This document shows positions 17,194 through 25,955 of a stretch of 26,724 bases of DNA, piece after piece (the stretch's first letter is position 1; each line of letters begins with the position of its first letter). The stretch comes from Ophiothrix spiculata (taxonomy: Eukaryota > Echinodermata > Ophiuroidea > Amphilepidida > Ophiotrichidae), in assembly GCA_000969725.1 (NCBI GenBank), contig JXSR01S011642.1; one strand, given 5' to 3'. The notes under the pieces were generated by a model. It saw only the letters and a program-made list of their open reading frames with translations. It searched no databases and was not told where the DNA came from. The position numbers and the translations under genes are program-made.

Positions 17194-17796
17194 TGAAAAA
17201 TACCTTGTGAGATATGGCTGATTAAAGTGTTTGTGCGGAAATACTTTAAACCGCTAGTGTATATTCTAGTATTGGCTAATAAAGTTTAATTTTTAAATGT
17301 GGCCCACAGTTTATATTGTTTGAATATAGTGAGTGTAACAGCCAAGAACCTTGCAGTTGAGAACCTGCTAAGTTCTAGTTTATAAATATTATGGCCTTGT
17401 TTAATAAAAAATGACTCATACTCATGATGGGTTTTAACTTCAGGTATTCAATTATTGGAATGAAGTTGGAATAAATTTTTATTAACAGCAATTCATGCCG
17501 GAAATTCATGTTTCAAAAAAGAATTTATTTGTACAAAATTTAATATACAAAACTTCAGAAATATCATAGAAATAGAAAATGATGCGTATTTCTCCATTCC
17601 TTTATCTGATGTGTAAAGGACAAACTTGTTAAAATAAGAGGAAATCTAAAATTCTGCTTTTTAAAATAAGAGGAAATCTAAAATTCTGCTTTGAGACTGC
17701 ATCTCTCAGTAAAATAGCAACGTATAGTCACTTCGGGCTCACAGTTTTAACAAGAGATATTTAATTTGGTATTTGTATACTATCTTCAGTAGACAG
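17194..17796. other. Intergenic; one 32-bp tandem duplication at 17629-17692
   Basis: The unit TTAAAATAAGAGGAAATCTA plus AAATTCTGCTT occurs twice in direct tandem with a 32-bp period and no mismatches, so it is a recent duplication. Nothing else is recognised in this AT-rich stretch. Confidence 0.7.
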
Positions 17797-17798
17797 TA

Positions 17799-17969
17799 CA
17801 GGGTGAGTCAAAATATTTTTGATCAAGATTCATGATTTTTCATCAAAACAACTGATATTCAAAACCACTGTGAAGCACTATTTTTGTCTTTTGTTTAAAT
17901 ACATGTTTTAAAGTTGTTCTTGTTACATATAATCATGAAATCTCATCAGCTTCTTTTTGACTCAACCTG
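17799..17969. mobile_element. Mariner-like MITE, 171 bp, TA-flanked
   Basis: The left end is CAGGGTGAGTCAAAATA, and the right end reverse-complemented is CAGGTTGAGTCAAAAAG. TA flanks both sides (17797-17798 and 17970-17971). These are the same ends as the 1031-bp element at 6380-7410, so this looks like an internally deleted relative of it. Confidence 0.7.
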
Positions 17970-18086
17970 TACAAATGATATTTGAAATAGCATCCTTTCC
18001 TTAAAAACACACATGGTTCTCGGACGAAATGAGCGGAAAGTCATGATATTCAAAATTGAGTTTATTGTATACAAATATTGACTGCT

Positions 18087-18202
18087 TTAAGGGGCATGGT
18101 TTAAATTATATTCCCGAGGTGATCTCAAAACCATGAATATGCCCGAAGGGAAATTTTAATGGTTTTGAGATCAGAGGGGAAATATTTTTAACCAAGCCCT
18201 TA
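18087..18202. mobile_element. Small palindromic element, GATCTCAAAACCAT core
   Basis: GATCTCAAAACCAT (18121-18134) and ATGGTTTTGAGATC (18159-18172) are exact complements around a 24-base loop. The pairing continues outward imperfectly to TTAAGGGGCATGG on the left and CCAAGCCCTTA on the right. The resulting hairpin is about 116 bp, of MITE type. No target duplication was recognised. Confidence 0.6.
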
Positions 18203-18491
18203 CTTTTAACCAATCAGAGGACAATAATCTATACATGAGGTATAATATAACATGTATTATTTTGTCATTGTCAGCTTAGAATGATGTATAATAATGTTAT
18301 ACTTGCTTTCTCAAATTTCCATTTAGATATTAAAATCAAAAAACTCATGTCAATTCTTATAATTAATATTACCCAACAAAGAGTAACATTTTTAGTACCC
18401 CTCGGGTGTATGCCAATGCAAAATGGTTTTCTCACAGCAATATAAATATATCACGTTCAAAAGGTGGGTGTAAGTCTGAGTGATTTTTAGT

Positions 18492-18785
18492 GGGGGCAGT
18501 CAAGTATAATGTTGCAGGCATATCGTAAAAGAGAAAAAGGTGAATTAGTGTTTTTGAGGACATAAAACAGGCATTTTCAATATGGTACTTTTTCAAATTC
18601 TAGTGATGAAAATGATATCGGTAAAATCCCCATTTAGGATGTGAATAAGGGGAAAAGTGTATATTTTGGCTTCAGAAAACTTACCCTTGCTTGCCCTTTA
18701 GGGGTTGTTTTGAAACACTGTGGTCAAGCTCAGGATGTTCAGGCTATGCCTGCAACATTATACTTGTGACTGGCACCCCGGGATT
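18492..18785. mobile_element. CAAGTATAATG-ended element, copy A (no insertion)
   Basis: A perfect 22-bp inverted repeat occupies 18501-18522 and 18745-18766, starting CAAGTATAATGTTGCAGG. Beyond it, the outer ends read GGGGGCAGTCAAG and CTTGTGACTGGCACCCCGGG, so the element has G-rich termini like the one at 1104. The interior (TATTTTGGCTTCAGAA, CCCTTTAGGGGTTGTTTTGA) recurs in copy B at 22034-22732. There is no coding frame. Confidence 0.75.
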
Positions 18786-19407
18786 TTTAAGTTCAATGCT
18801 ATTCTTCAAACTGGCCTGTGTCAAAACTTTTAAGTAATGTAAAATGTTTCTTAAAAGAAGACCACTTAGGGTTCCAAAAACTTGATGATTTCAATTCATC
18901 TTTCAACTATTAAAGATGTGTGTTCGGATTACTTCTCATCCAAACTTTCCCAATTGGCTGAAATTTCGATACACTTAAGCTGGTGTTTTTTCACATAACA
19001 CCTGAATTACTTCTCTTAACAATTTGAAAGTAGTATTAGGCCAAAGAAAAAAAGAACTTCCCGCGCGCATTTGGTTAAAAATTCGAATTTTACCGCATTC
19101 CTTTTTTTTTATAGATTTTTGGGAGATTTTTTGCTTTTTTATTTTTTTCTTACATCGAGAGGGAAAAAAAGTTAAATAAGCGGCCGCGAAGCAGCCGCGA
19201 AAAAAAAAAATAGTGGCCGAAAAATGCATTAGAGGTATTTCCGCATCCGCGTAGCCCTTTTTTACTAAAAAAAAAACACGCATACCGCTTAGGGTTTTGA
19301 CCTTAAGTAAGCTGGGACAGAGTTCTTTTATTTTTTTTGGCCTTATAGAAAAAAAAATATTTGAAAATTTAGATTACCACAATGAATATCGTGTAGTTTC
19401 CTTTGGG
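18786..19407. other. Intergenic AT-rich sequence with poly(T)/poly(A) tracts
   Basis: Long T and A runs flank a short GC-rich island with CGGCCGCG at about 19181-19188. The 102-codon minus-strand frame here (18975-19283) is made largely of Lys, Phe and Ile from the homopolymer tracts and has no domain. Confidence 0.5.
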
Positions 19408-19415
19408 CTCTCAAG

Positions 19416-19672
19416 CAAGCCCGTAGCCAGTTTTGACAATGTACAAAAAAGGTCCACAAAAATTCACTAAATGACCACCAAAAGAACACTTAAAGCACCA
19501 AAAAAAGCAAATGAAGGTCGTTTTTTAATAAAATACTACACAAAATGCTTTGGAAACTGCTAAAAAACTACTAAAATTATTTTAGGGTCGACCAAAACGA
19601 AAATTTTTCCTCCAAAAGGTCCACTTTTTGAAAATCCGAACCCCCCTTGAAAAAATCCTGGCTACGGGCCTG
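19416..19672. mobile_element. hAT-like MITE, 257 bp, with 7/8 target duplication
   Basis: The ends are CAAGCCCGTAGCCAG and CTGGCTACGGGCCTG, an inverted pair with one mismatch. They are flanked by CTCTCAAG (19408-19415) and CTCCCAAG (19673-19680), an 8-bp duplication with one difference. Terminal style and duplication size fit the hAT superfamily. There is no transposase. Confidence 0.78.
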
Positions 19673-19680
19673 CTCCCAAG

Positions 19681-20845
19681 ACACATTTTTTGCCATTAAC
19701 ACCAAATCACTATTTTGGCGCAAGTTATGCAAATTAAATTTCTGAATTTCAAGATTTGGGTAATGGTACTTCAAGTTCATTCAAATAGGCCTACGGAAAA
19801 ATGTGACTGCCGGATCTCTGATGACATTTTACCGTTATCGTGACAGCCCCACTGAAATGTTAATATTAAATATGAAGATGACCATTTTATCAAAAACAAT
19901 CACTGCTTACATTGTGCACTTTCCACCATGTGTTGGATAATGCTGCATTATCGGGGAGGGTGCTCACAATAACAGACAAGGGAATGGAACTATGCAATTG
20001 TGGAATAAAAACTAGGAATTTCACCTCATGTGAAAATATTAGATTTGATATAGATTTCGATCTTGTACGGTTTATGATGTTGATCAAAAAAAAATATGGA
20101 GTGGATATAAATCCATCGAAAATAAACATCACCGTCGATAAAAAAAAAAAGGGTTAAGAAAACTTGAATGGTTTACCAGAACACCCAACTGATATCCTGA
20201 ACCAAATGTATTTATCATTTTCAAATGTTAAACATCATGCCTATCTCCCCACTGTATCCATATGCAACCGGGGGGGGGGGGGGGGGACATCATGTGACAT
20301 GGTATTTTAAGCCTATATATTTGCCTGTCATTAGGGTTGTTTCCGATTATGAATTGCCACACATAGCGCGCCATAAAATACCTAAAAAATATGTGTATTT
20401 TGGAAAATTTGCTTGATAAGCACTCATTTTAGTAAAATGTAATATTGGGTGCTTTTCTGTCAACTTTGTATACTAGTGGGTGAGTTTTTGAATAAAAGAC
20501 AGGTACATAGTGATGGACAAATTTACAAAGTCCGCAGGCACACAAAGAATTTTGAAGGCTCCCCTCCCCGTACAACCCCTTTTTTTGCAGCAGCTGGAGG
20601 GATGTGATGCTATAGTTGGAGGACGATCGTTTATGTCAATAATTGCAATCGCACAATTAAATGAATATCACTGATATAATCATTAAATATAAATGGGTTA
20701 TGATTTTTGTGAATTTCCACTTTTGAAACAAAATATAAAGGAATCTTATCGGGCCTTGGGCTGATCCATTCCATGGTTACGAATTAGTTATTCTCACGGA
20801 TCATCAAATTTGATTTTGTTTACCTTACTAAAATCGTGAATCACA
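19681..20845. other. Upstream region of the tetraspanin gene
   Basis: A 17-base G run lies at 20270-20286. An open frame of 81 codons (19912-20157, plus) has no known domain and is discussed as a finding. Closer to the tetraspanin ATG there is a CAGCAGCTG E-box-like stretch near 20588 and TATAAAG at 20734-20740, about 105 bp before the start codon. The latter could be a TATA element, but nothing confirms it. Confidence 0.4.
20734..20740 (+). promoter_or_regulatory. TATA-like sequence upstream of the tetraspanin start
   Basis: TATAAAG lies 105 bp upstream of the ATG at 20846. The spacing would allow a 5' UTR of about 75 nt if coding exon 1 is also the first exon. In AT-rich DNA such matches arise often by chance. 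Confidence 0.2.
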
Positions 20846-21055
20846 ATGGAATTCCAACACGGAAGTACAGGAATCATTGGTGCTACCAACTCTCTCGACT
20901 CTACCACTTCTACCGAGAGTAAATATTCAGTACCGGAATATTATTCATCCAAAGCATCAATCATGACCAAAAGTAGTACTAAAAGTGGGACAGAACTTTC
21001 AGAAGTCAGTCTACTTGTCAAATATACACTATTTTTTATCAACCTTCTATTCTGG
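20846..21055 (+). CDS. Tetraspanin coding exon 1
   Basis: This exon has 70 codons ending at Trp70 (TTCTGG) before the donor GTGAGT at 21056. It codes for the cytosolic tail and the first half of transmembrane helix 1. Reading past the donor gives a false extension of 49 codons into the intron. Confidence 0.85.
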
Positions 21056-24000
21056 GTGAGTAAGACCTTTTTTCCCTTCTTTTTTTGGATATTTTTATGC
21101 AGCCACGAATTCACTGTCATAGTAAGCTTCAATACTAAATCGTGCATAATTAGTACAAAAGTCATACGCCTATTATTGGGCTTGTTGTATATTTGCTATT
21201 TGTAAAAAGTTCAGACATAAAAGAGTTCTGTAAAGTATCATGACAGTTGGAAAGAGCTGGGGGATCTTCAAAAATTTTGTTTGGGTATGTGCCTGCCGGA
21301 CTTTGAAAAATTGACGCCACCTCTAGCTACACCTATTTTTGGCTCAAAAACCCACCCATCATTATACCAATTTTAATGGAAATTCACCCAATCTTACTCA
21401 AATTGGGTGCTTTTTTGTAAGTTTTCCCAAAAGCACCCAATGGGTGCTTAAATTTCATCTGAGACGAAATTGACCACCCAATCGCTATATAGACCCCCGG
21501 GATAGACCCATCCGAAAAGGCAGGCACATATCGTATCCCGGGGGGATTCTTACTGACAAATGGTATACGGGGATGCTCAAAGGTTTTGGGGTGCATTTTC
21601 GTAATTTTGGTATGATGGGTGGGTTTTCGTCACAGACCCAATGCGCCCAATTTGCAAAATGGGGTGTATTCTAGAAAATTGTTGCCAAAAAAAGCACCCA
21701 ATTTGCCTTAAATTGGGTGCTTTTTCTAAAAATTGGTATAGAGATGGGTCACAAAATCACGCTTTTTGAGGTATAGAGATGGTCAAAATTCCGAAGTCTA
21801 TACTTTGAGCATCCCCGTACAATTTTTTTTGAAGAACCCCCCGGGTATCGTATACTTTGTCAATGTAAGTAACCCCCCCCCCCCCAAATAATTTGTCGAA
21901 ACCATCTTTAATGCTGCAAATTCTAAACAACTACATATACCGTGATACCCATACAAAATCGCACCAATTTGTTTTGGGAATAAAGCCTAACTTTTTCTTA
22001 GTAATTAGTTTAAAAGAAATGTTTAAGTTGACCCCGTGGGCCACTCAAGTATAATGTTGCAGGTTGCAGCATATGGTTGCAGGCATAGCGGCGGCCAGGG
22101 CTTCGAAATCCGCGGTAACGCGGCCGCGCCGTTCCCAGAAAAAAGTTCGAAGTCCCACAAAAAATTGGTAAATTAAAAAATAGTAATAACATATAGTCAG
22201 ATAATGATAAAAATTACAAGAATTTCTGACAACAGATTATTTTTCTGACAATATTGAATGGTGCCAATAAATAAATGAGCCAAATTTGGGGGTGAATATC
22301 AATATACTGTCAAAAACAAGCGGGATTTTAGAGCAATTCGTGCATTTTTTCATAAACCTCACAGAAAATTCTCATTAGCACCAGAAAAGTTCCCAGAAAG
22401 GTTGAAATTTTCTATACCCTGCATAGCGTGATCAAGAAAAATTTGAATTAGGTTTGTTTTGAGGACTGAATGGTGAATCAGGTTACACTGTTTAGGGAAC
22501 AGCAATTTTCAAGAAATAGGATACTTTTTCAAACCCTAATGTGAAAACGGTATCGATAAAATCCCGATTTAGGGTATGAATATGGGAAAAAGGCTTTTTC
22601 CCCTATTCATACCCTAAATAAAAGGGTATATTTTGGCTTCAGAACTCTCAACCCTTTAGGGGATGTTTTGAAAAACTGTGGTCACGCTATATGCCTGCAA
22701 CATTGACATTGGTGCCCCCCCCCCCCCCTGGATTAAGTTGACGTGCAACAACTCTTAATTATGTACCATCGACTATTGATTTCATGACCGAAACATCTAC
22801 AACAGGGATTTTTTTTTTCTTCAAAAAACGTCGAAGCCTTTTTTGTATCTATAAATTTGCGGGTTCGGATGATCAAAAATGACGTAGGCCCTATTACTCT
22901 ATTTTAAAGTGTGTATTATATTATCACAGATTTTGAAACACGTGTGTTCCAAAATCTGTGGTAATGTGTTCCAAAATCTGTGGTATTATGCCTAGGCCTA
23001 TACCATAATTTATGAGTTAAAACTCAACATAAAACGAGTTACACCTAATAATAATAGGTGTTGACTTGGGTTGTACGTGATGGTGCGGCAATTAGTTCTA
23101 TGACTATAGGAAAATCCAATTAAATAAAATAGCTCCCAACTATAATGTGACAATTCATATCGAACGACCCGTAAACGTGGCCTCTCATTTGTCGTTCTCA
23201 CGTTTTAGAAAATATGTGATGACTCACGCCGAAAAGGGGGACTTTGCGACAGAACACTTTTCAAGATACAGGTGGAAATTGGCAGCAAAAAATAAAGAAA
23301 ATAAAAAGAATTTCCAGCAGATTTTCTGTTGTAACTTTTGATCGCCTTGGTCAACTTCAACAAGTATAAGGGGTCATTCTAAAGCTTACTAAATGCTACA
23401 ATAGATGAAATGAAATAAAATCGAAATTGATATCATCTTCTAAGTCCCCCCTTTCGGTGTGAGCCATCACATATTACCATAAGCAATTGTAAGGGTTCTG
23501 TCATCCCGGGGGAGGGGCACTCGACTTTGAAAGTGGTAGCCTGTCAGGTCCGAAGCGCCGAAATGGGGGTCTGGTGAACTGATTTTCTGTAAAAAAAATG
23601 GACCTTTGAAACCGATTTTGGGGGGTCTAGTGAACTGAAATTTTGGTCAAAAATAGCGTCCTGAGCTGAAAATTTTCTCTTTCCTGAGCAATTTTTGCAG
23701 TTAGAGCTAATATAAATTTTGTAGTTTTCCTCAAAAACGGGGTCAAAGTGAATCACAGTAAAAATTGGGATCAAGTGAGCGGCCTGTCGGCCTGAAAAAG
23801 GAGGTCTTGACCGCCGGATATACCCTGCCCACATACTCTCTAAATGCAAAAGAGTGAAAATTCACTCTGTTCTTGGAGTGAAAGTAGTTTCACTCAATAA
23901 GAGTGAAATTTCACTCTTTTGAGAGTGAATTTCACTCTTTTGAGAGTGAATTTCACTCTTTTGAGAGTGAATTTCACTCTAAAATGAGAATGAAATTCAC

Positions 24001-24285
24001 TCTAAAATAAGAGTGAAATTAACTCTTTTTGGAGTGAATATTTCACTCTTTTTACAGAGTGGTCACTTTAGCCACTCTTCTTAGAGTGAGTTGAATTCAC
24101 TCTGTTCTTGGAGTGAAAGTAGTTTCAATACCCGCACAAGTTTGCGCCATTTGTATGGTTTCAACTGAACTTTTAATTATTTATAGATATAGACCTACTA
24201 CTATCAAATGTGTTTGTTTTCTCTTATATTACAGGTTTTTGGGCTTATACTAGTTGCTGCTGGAATATGGGCGTGGTATGACAGG
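20846..24285 (+). CDS. Tetraspanin, TSPAN33-like, 5' part (first two coding exons; rest beyond window)
   Basis: Exon 1 (20846-21055) and exon 2 (24235-24285) join in phase 0 to give 87 residues. Residues 54-87 read VSLLVKYTLFFINLLFW then VFGLILVAAGIWAWYDR, a classic first tetraspanin helix with its GIWAW ending. LLVKYTLFFINLLFWV resembles TSPAN33 most among those I recall; TSPAN5/14/17 are also related. Tetraspanins are four-pass proteins that organise membrane partners, and C8-group members escort ADAM10. The N-terminal tail of about 55 Ser/Thr-rich residues is longer than the usual 10-25. Met40 (20963) would give a normal-length tail and is an alternative start, although ATG 20846 has good context (A at -3, G at +4). 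The large extracellular loop and remaining helices must lie to the right of 26724. The exact subfamily is unproven from 87 residues. Confidence 0.85.
21290..21865. mobile_element. Two interlocked foldback elements in tetraspanin intron 1
   Basis: Arms at about 21527-21583 and 21800-21862 are inverted copies: ATCCCGGGGGGATTCTT faces AAGAACCCCCCGGGTAT, and ACGGGGATGCTCAAAG faces CTTTGAGCATCCCCGT. A second inverted pair overlaps it. AAAACCCACCCATCATTATA at about 21348 is complemented by GGTATGATGGGTGGGTTTT at about 21609. The motif AATTGGGTGCTTTTT occurs in both orientations four or more times. A 13-base C run follows at 21873. The structure is best read as nested or partly duplicated non-autonomous elements. 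Confidence 0.65.
22091..22420. mobile_element. hAT-like MITE inserted in copy B, 8-bp target duplication
   Basis: GCATAGCG occurs immediately before (22083-22090) and after (22421-22428) the insertion. In copy A the matching site is single (GCATATCG). The insertion's ends resemble each other in inverted form: CAGGGCTTCGAAAT from 22096 and AGGGTATAGAAAAT from the right. The left side has five extra bases (GCGGC) before CAGGG. Duplication size and CAGGG ends point to hAT. There is no transposase. Confidence 0.7.
22568..22618. repeat. Near-perfect 51-bp palindrome within copy B
   Basis: TTTAGGGTATGAATATGGG is followed after a few bases by its complement, CCCTATTCATACCCTAAA. The related element at 18492-18785 has only one arm (ATTTAGGATGTGAATAAGGG), so the second arm was gained in copy B or lost in copy A. 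Confidence 0.75.
22924..22985. repeat. Short combined inverted and direct repeat
   Basis: CACAGATTTTG at 22925 is complemented by CAAAATCTGTG at 22950. GTGTTCCAAAATCTGTGGTA is then repeated directly with a 22-bp period. No function is suggested. Confidence 0.65.
23215..23471. mobile_element. TA-flanked MITE, 257 bp, TGTGATGACTCAC termini
   Basis: The left end TGTGATGACTCACGCCGAAA faces a right end whose complement is TGTGATGGCTCACACCGAAA. The match runs on through AGGGGGACTT. TA is present on both sides (23213-23214 and 23472-23473). The terminal TGTGA and the CGAAA-GG block resemble the MITE at 9274-9720, so the two may use the same kind of transposase. Confidence 0.75.
23505..23830 (+). 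repeat. CCCGGGGG-ended repeat sharing ACTGATTTTGGGG block with intron 2 of SAMD8
   Basis: It opens CCCGGGGGAGGGGCACTCGA, then TTTGAAAGTG, close to the start of the element at 1104. From 23560 to 23665 it matches 4790-4940 (GGTCTAGTGAACTGAAATTT, GGTCAAAAATA). A right terminus was not identified, so the boundary is approximate. Confidence 0.55.
23839..24127. repeat. Palindromic satellite array (GAGTGAAATTTCACTC units) with flanking direct repeats
   Basis: About a dozen GAGTGAA and TTCACTC modules alternate, and the core has three exact tandem copies of the 21-mer GAGAGTGAATTTCACTCTTT plus T (23921-23980). A 33-bp segment containing CTGTTCTTGGAGTGAAAGTA is present identically at 23860-23892 and 24095-24127, bounding the array. 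The block ends about 105 bp before tetraspanin exon 2. It is not a CRISPR: it lacks unique spacers, and the units are palindromic and abutting. Confidence 0.8.
24235..24285 (+). CDS. Tetraspanin coding exon 2 (51 nt)
   Basis: This 17-codon exon, VFGLILVAAGIWAWYDR, completes transmembrane helix 1. The acceptor is ATATTACAG ending at 24234, and the donor is AGG|GTATGT at 24286; both sides are phase 0. It was recognised by homology of the helix and by its perfect join to exon 1, being too short to show up as a reading frame. Confidence 0.85.
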
Positions 24286-24977
24286 GTATGTTTCTGTAAC
24301 ATTGTGTGTATTCATAGTATAGGCCCTTCGGGGCTATAAAATTCCTTATTGAGCGACTCACAACATGAGTTTTGCTTACTGCATGGTGTCTATATCGACC
24401 GTTTTTAAGGGGGACAGCACGTTACTCAATTTTACGTTTTTGCAAGTTTATTTTGTACCATAACTTTTTAACAAAGTGCTTAAAGTTAATAAAAGTATAT
24501 ATTTCCAGAAAGGAATTTTTACAAGGAACATGATGGTGATGTTGATTTTTGAGCGAAAATCACATTTTTTGACTAAATCACACACAAAAATTTTTTTTTT
24601 GCCATTTGGGCTTCCAGACAAGCTAAAAATAACAATTTGAAAACATACTTCTGAATGGGAATTTAATTTAAAACACCCATTCAGATGTTACGTCATTTTT
24701 ATTTTTCAGGATTTTGACCAATTTTTTGAATTTCATGCCAAATCAGGTAAAAAAATGACCAAAAATGGAAAAAAAGTGAATTTGAATTTTAAAAATGCAC
24801 AATTCATGAAATAGTTCGTTTACAATTACTCATAGCTCAACAAGTAAACAACGGAATATTTGGTATTGTTGGAAAGAGGACTTTCGGGCGCATTAATCTA
24901 GCAAAACAGTATTCCAAATCATTTAACCTTGTCAAAGTACAGAGGGCGTAAATCTCGGTTTCCTGCTCTCTCGCACA
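24286..24977. other. Tetraspanin intron 2, AT-rich, no gene seen
   Basis: The stretch has long T and A runs and many AAAAATG and TTTTGA words. No inverted termini or coding frame were recognised. It may be one old repeat, but I could not define ends. Confidence 0.5.
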
Positions 24978-25248
24978 CACTGTTTAACATAGTTCGATTA
25001 ATAGAACCCTTGTTTTTCGGGTGACACAAACCAACATAACTAACAAGTCCAGTAATCTAGAAAGCCACTAAATTTACTACCTGCCCCGAAAAAAGGTTTC
25101 GGGAGGGGCGGTCAGTCTGCCATGCAATCAGTCTGCTATGTAGAATTCTGGCTTTCTAGTAAAGTGGTATGATGTGATAGTGGATTTATATTGTGGATAG
25201 TAACACAGAAAAAATCAAGGTCCTAGGATCGGACTATGTTTAACAGTG
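24978..25248. mobile_element. MITE with CACTGTTTAACATAGT termini, 271 bp
   Basis: The left end CACTGTTTAACATAGTTCGA faces a right end whose complement is CACTGTTAAACATAGTCCGA, about 21 bp with two mismatches. There is no coding frame, and I saw no clear target duplication. It is in tetraspanin intron 2. Confidence 0.65.
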
Positions 25249-25860
25249 TTGTAAATTCATATAGTTGAAGATTCGGATCTTGGAAAGTCAACAGTAGGCC
25301 TATATAATACCTCACTGCTGTAAATTCATTGAATGTGTGTTTCAGGTTTGGAGTGCACTGTCTTAATAGCGATCGGTGATTCAGGTCCTGGAAAGCCAAC
25401 CTTATATAAATTCATAGCAATTGGTGGTTCAGGTCCTGGAAAAACAACACCTTTGTGTCCACAGGGCCTTGAAAGACACCACCTTGTTCAAAATTCATAT
25501 TAATCAATGATTCAGGTTCTGGAAACAGTGGCGTAGCCAGACCTTTCTCCAAGGGTGGGCAAACAACCCTAGATTTCTCCAATTTATATTATCGAGCGAC
25601 TTTACAGGGGTTCCAAGGGGCCGACTCGGCTAAGTTTTTCCAGAAAAACCGCTAAATATTGTGCTTTGTGAAGTTTTTAACCTAATTTTTAGCGATTTTC
25701 AGCTCTAATTGTCGTAATTTTATGGAAAAAAGGTAGTTCCTGCCCCCTTTATTTTTCTCCCAGGTCTTCAAAATTTCTCGAAAAAATTTCCAAGGACCTT
25801 GTCCACCCTGGCTACACCACTGTCTGGAAAGTCGGCCTTAAAGTTATATTACTCTTCTTA
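25249..25860 (+). repeat. Degenerate tandem repeat, unit about 60-70 bp, split by a hAT-like insertion
   Basis: Units carry AAATTCATA, then GATTCAGGTCCTGGAAA, then a CAACCTTA-like tail; copies start near 25253, 25322, 25409 and 25492. The last copy is interrupted at TCTGGAAA by the element at 25526-25822 and resumes with GTCGGCCTTAAAG, matching the tail of the other units. Confidence 0.65.
25526..25822. mobile_element. hAT-like MITE, 297 bp, perfect 8-bp target duplication
   Basis: The ends are CAGTGGCGTAGCCAGACC and CTGGCTACACCACTG. The flanks TCTGGAAA (25518-25525) and TCTGGAAA (25823-25830) are identical. The terminal dodecamer CAGTGGCGTAGC is the same as in the element at 14995-15602, so they belong to one family of hAT type. 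It has no transposase. The perfect duplication suggests it is younger than the other hAT-like copies here. Confidence 0.88.
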
Positions 25861-25955
25861 AATGTAAAAGAATGAAGCTTCACTTAAGTGTGCATGGAAC
25901 GATTTTTAGAGGAAATCCACATAATTCGCGCTAAGTTTGCTCCGTGTATGGTGAT

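Larger units (their letters stand above)
22034..22732. mobile_element. CAAGTATAATG-ended element, copy B, carrying a nested insertion
   Basis: It shares with copy A (18492-18785) the left end CACTCAAGTATAATGTTGC, the interior TATTTTGGCTTCAGAA and CCCTTTAGGGGATGTTTTGA, and the right end TATGCCTGCAACATT. Relative to copy A it has a 330-bp insertion at 22091-22420 and an extra palindromic segment at 22568-22618. It ends in a 14-base C run (22715-22728). Confidence 0.75.

Noticed and set aside
18975-19283. 102-codon minus-strand frame
   Set aside because: Composition comes from poly(A) and poly(T) tracts, and no domain is present.
23839-24127. CRISPR array
   Set aside because: Units abut, are palindromic and lack unique spacers; the setting is an animal intron.
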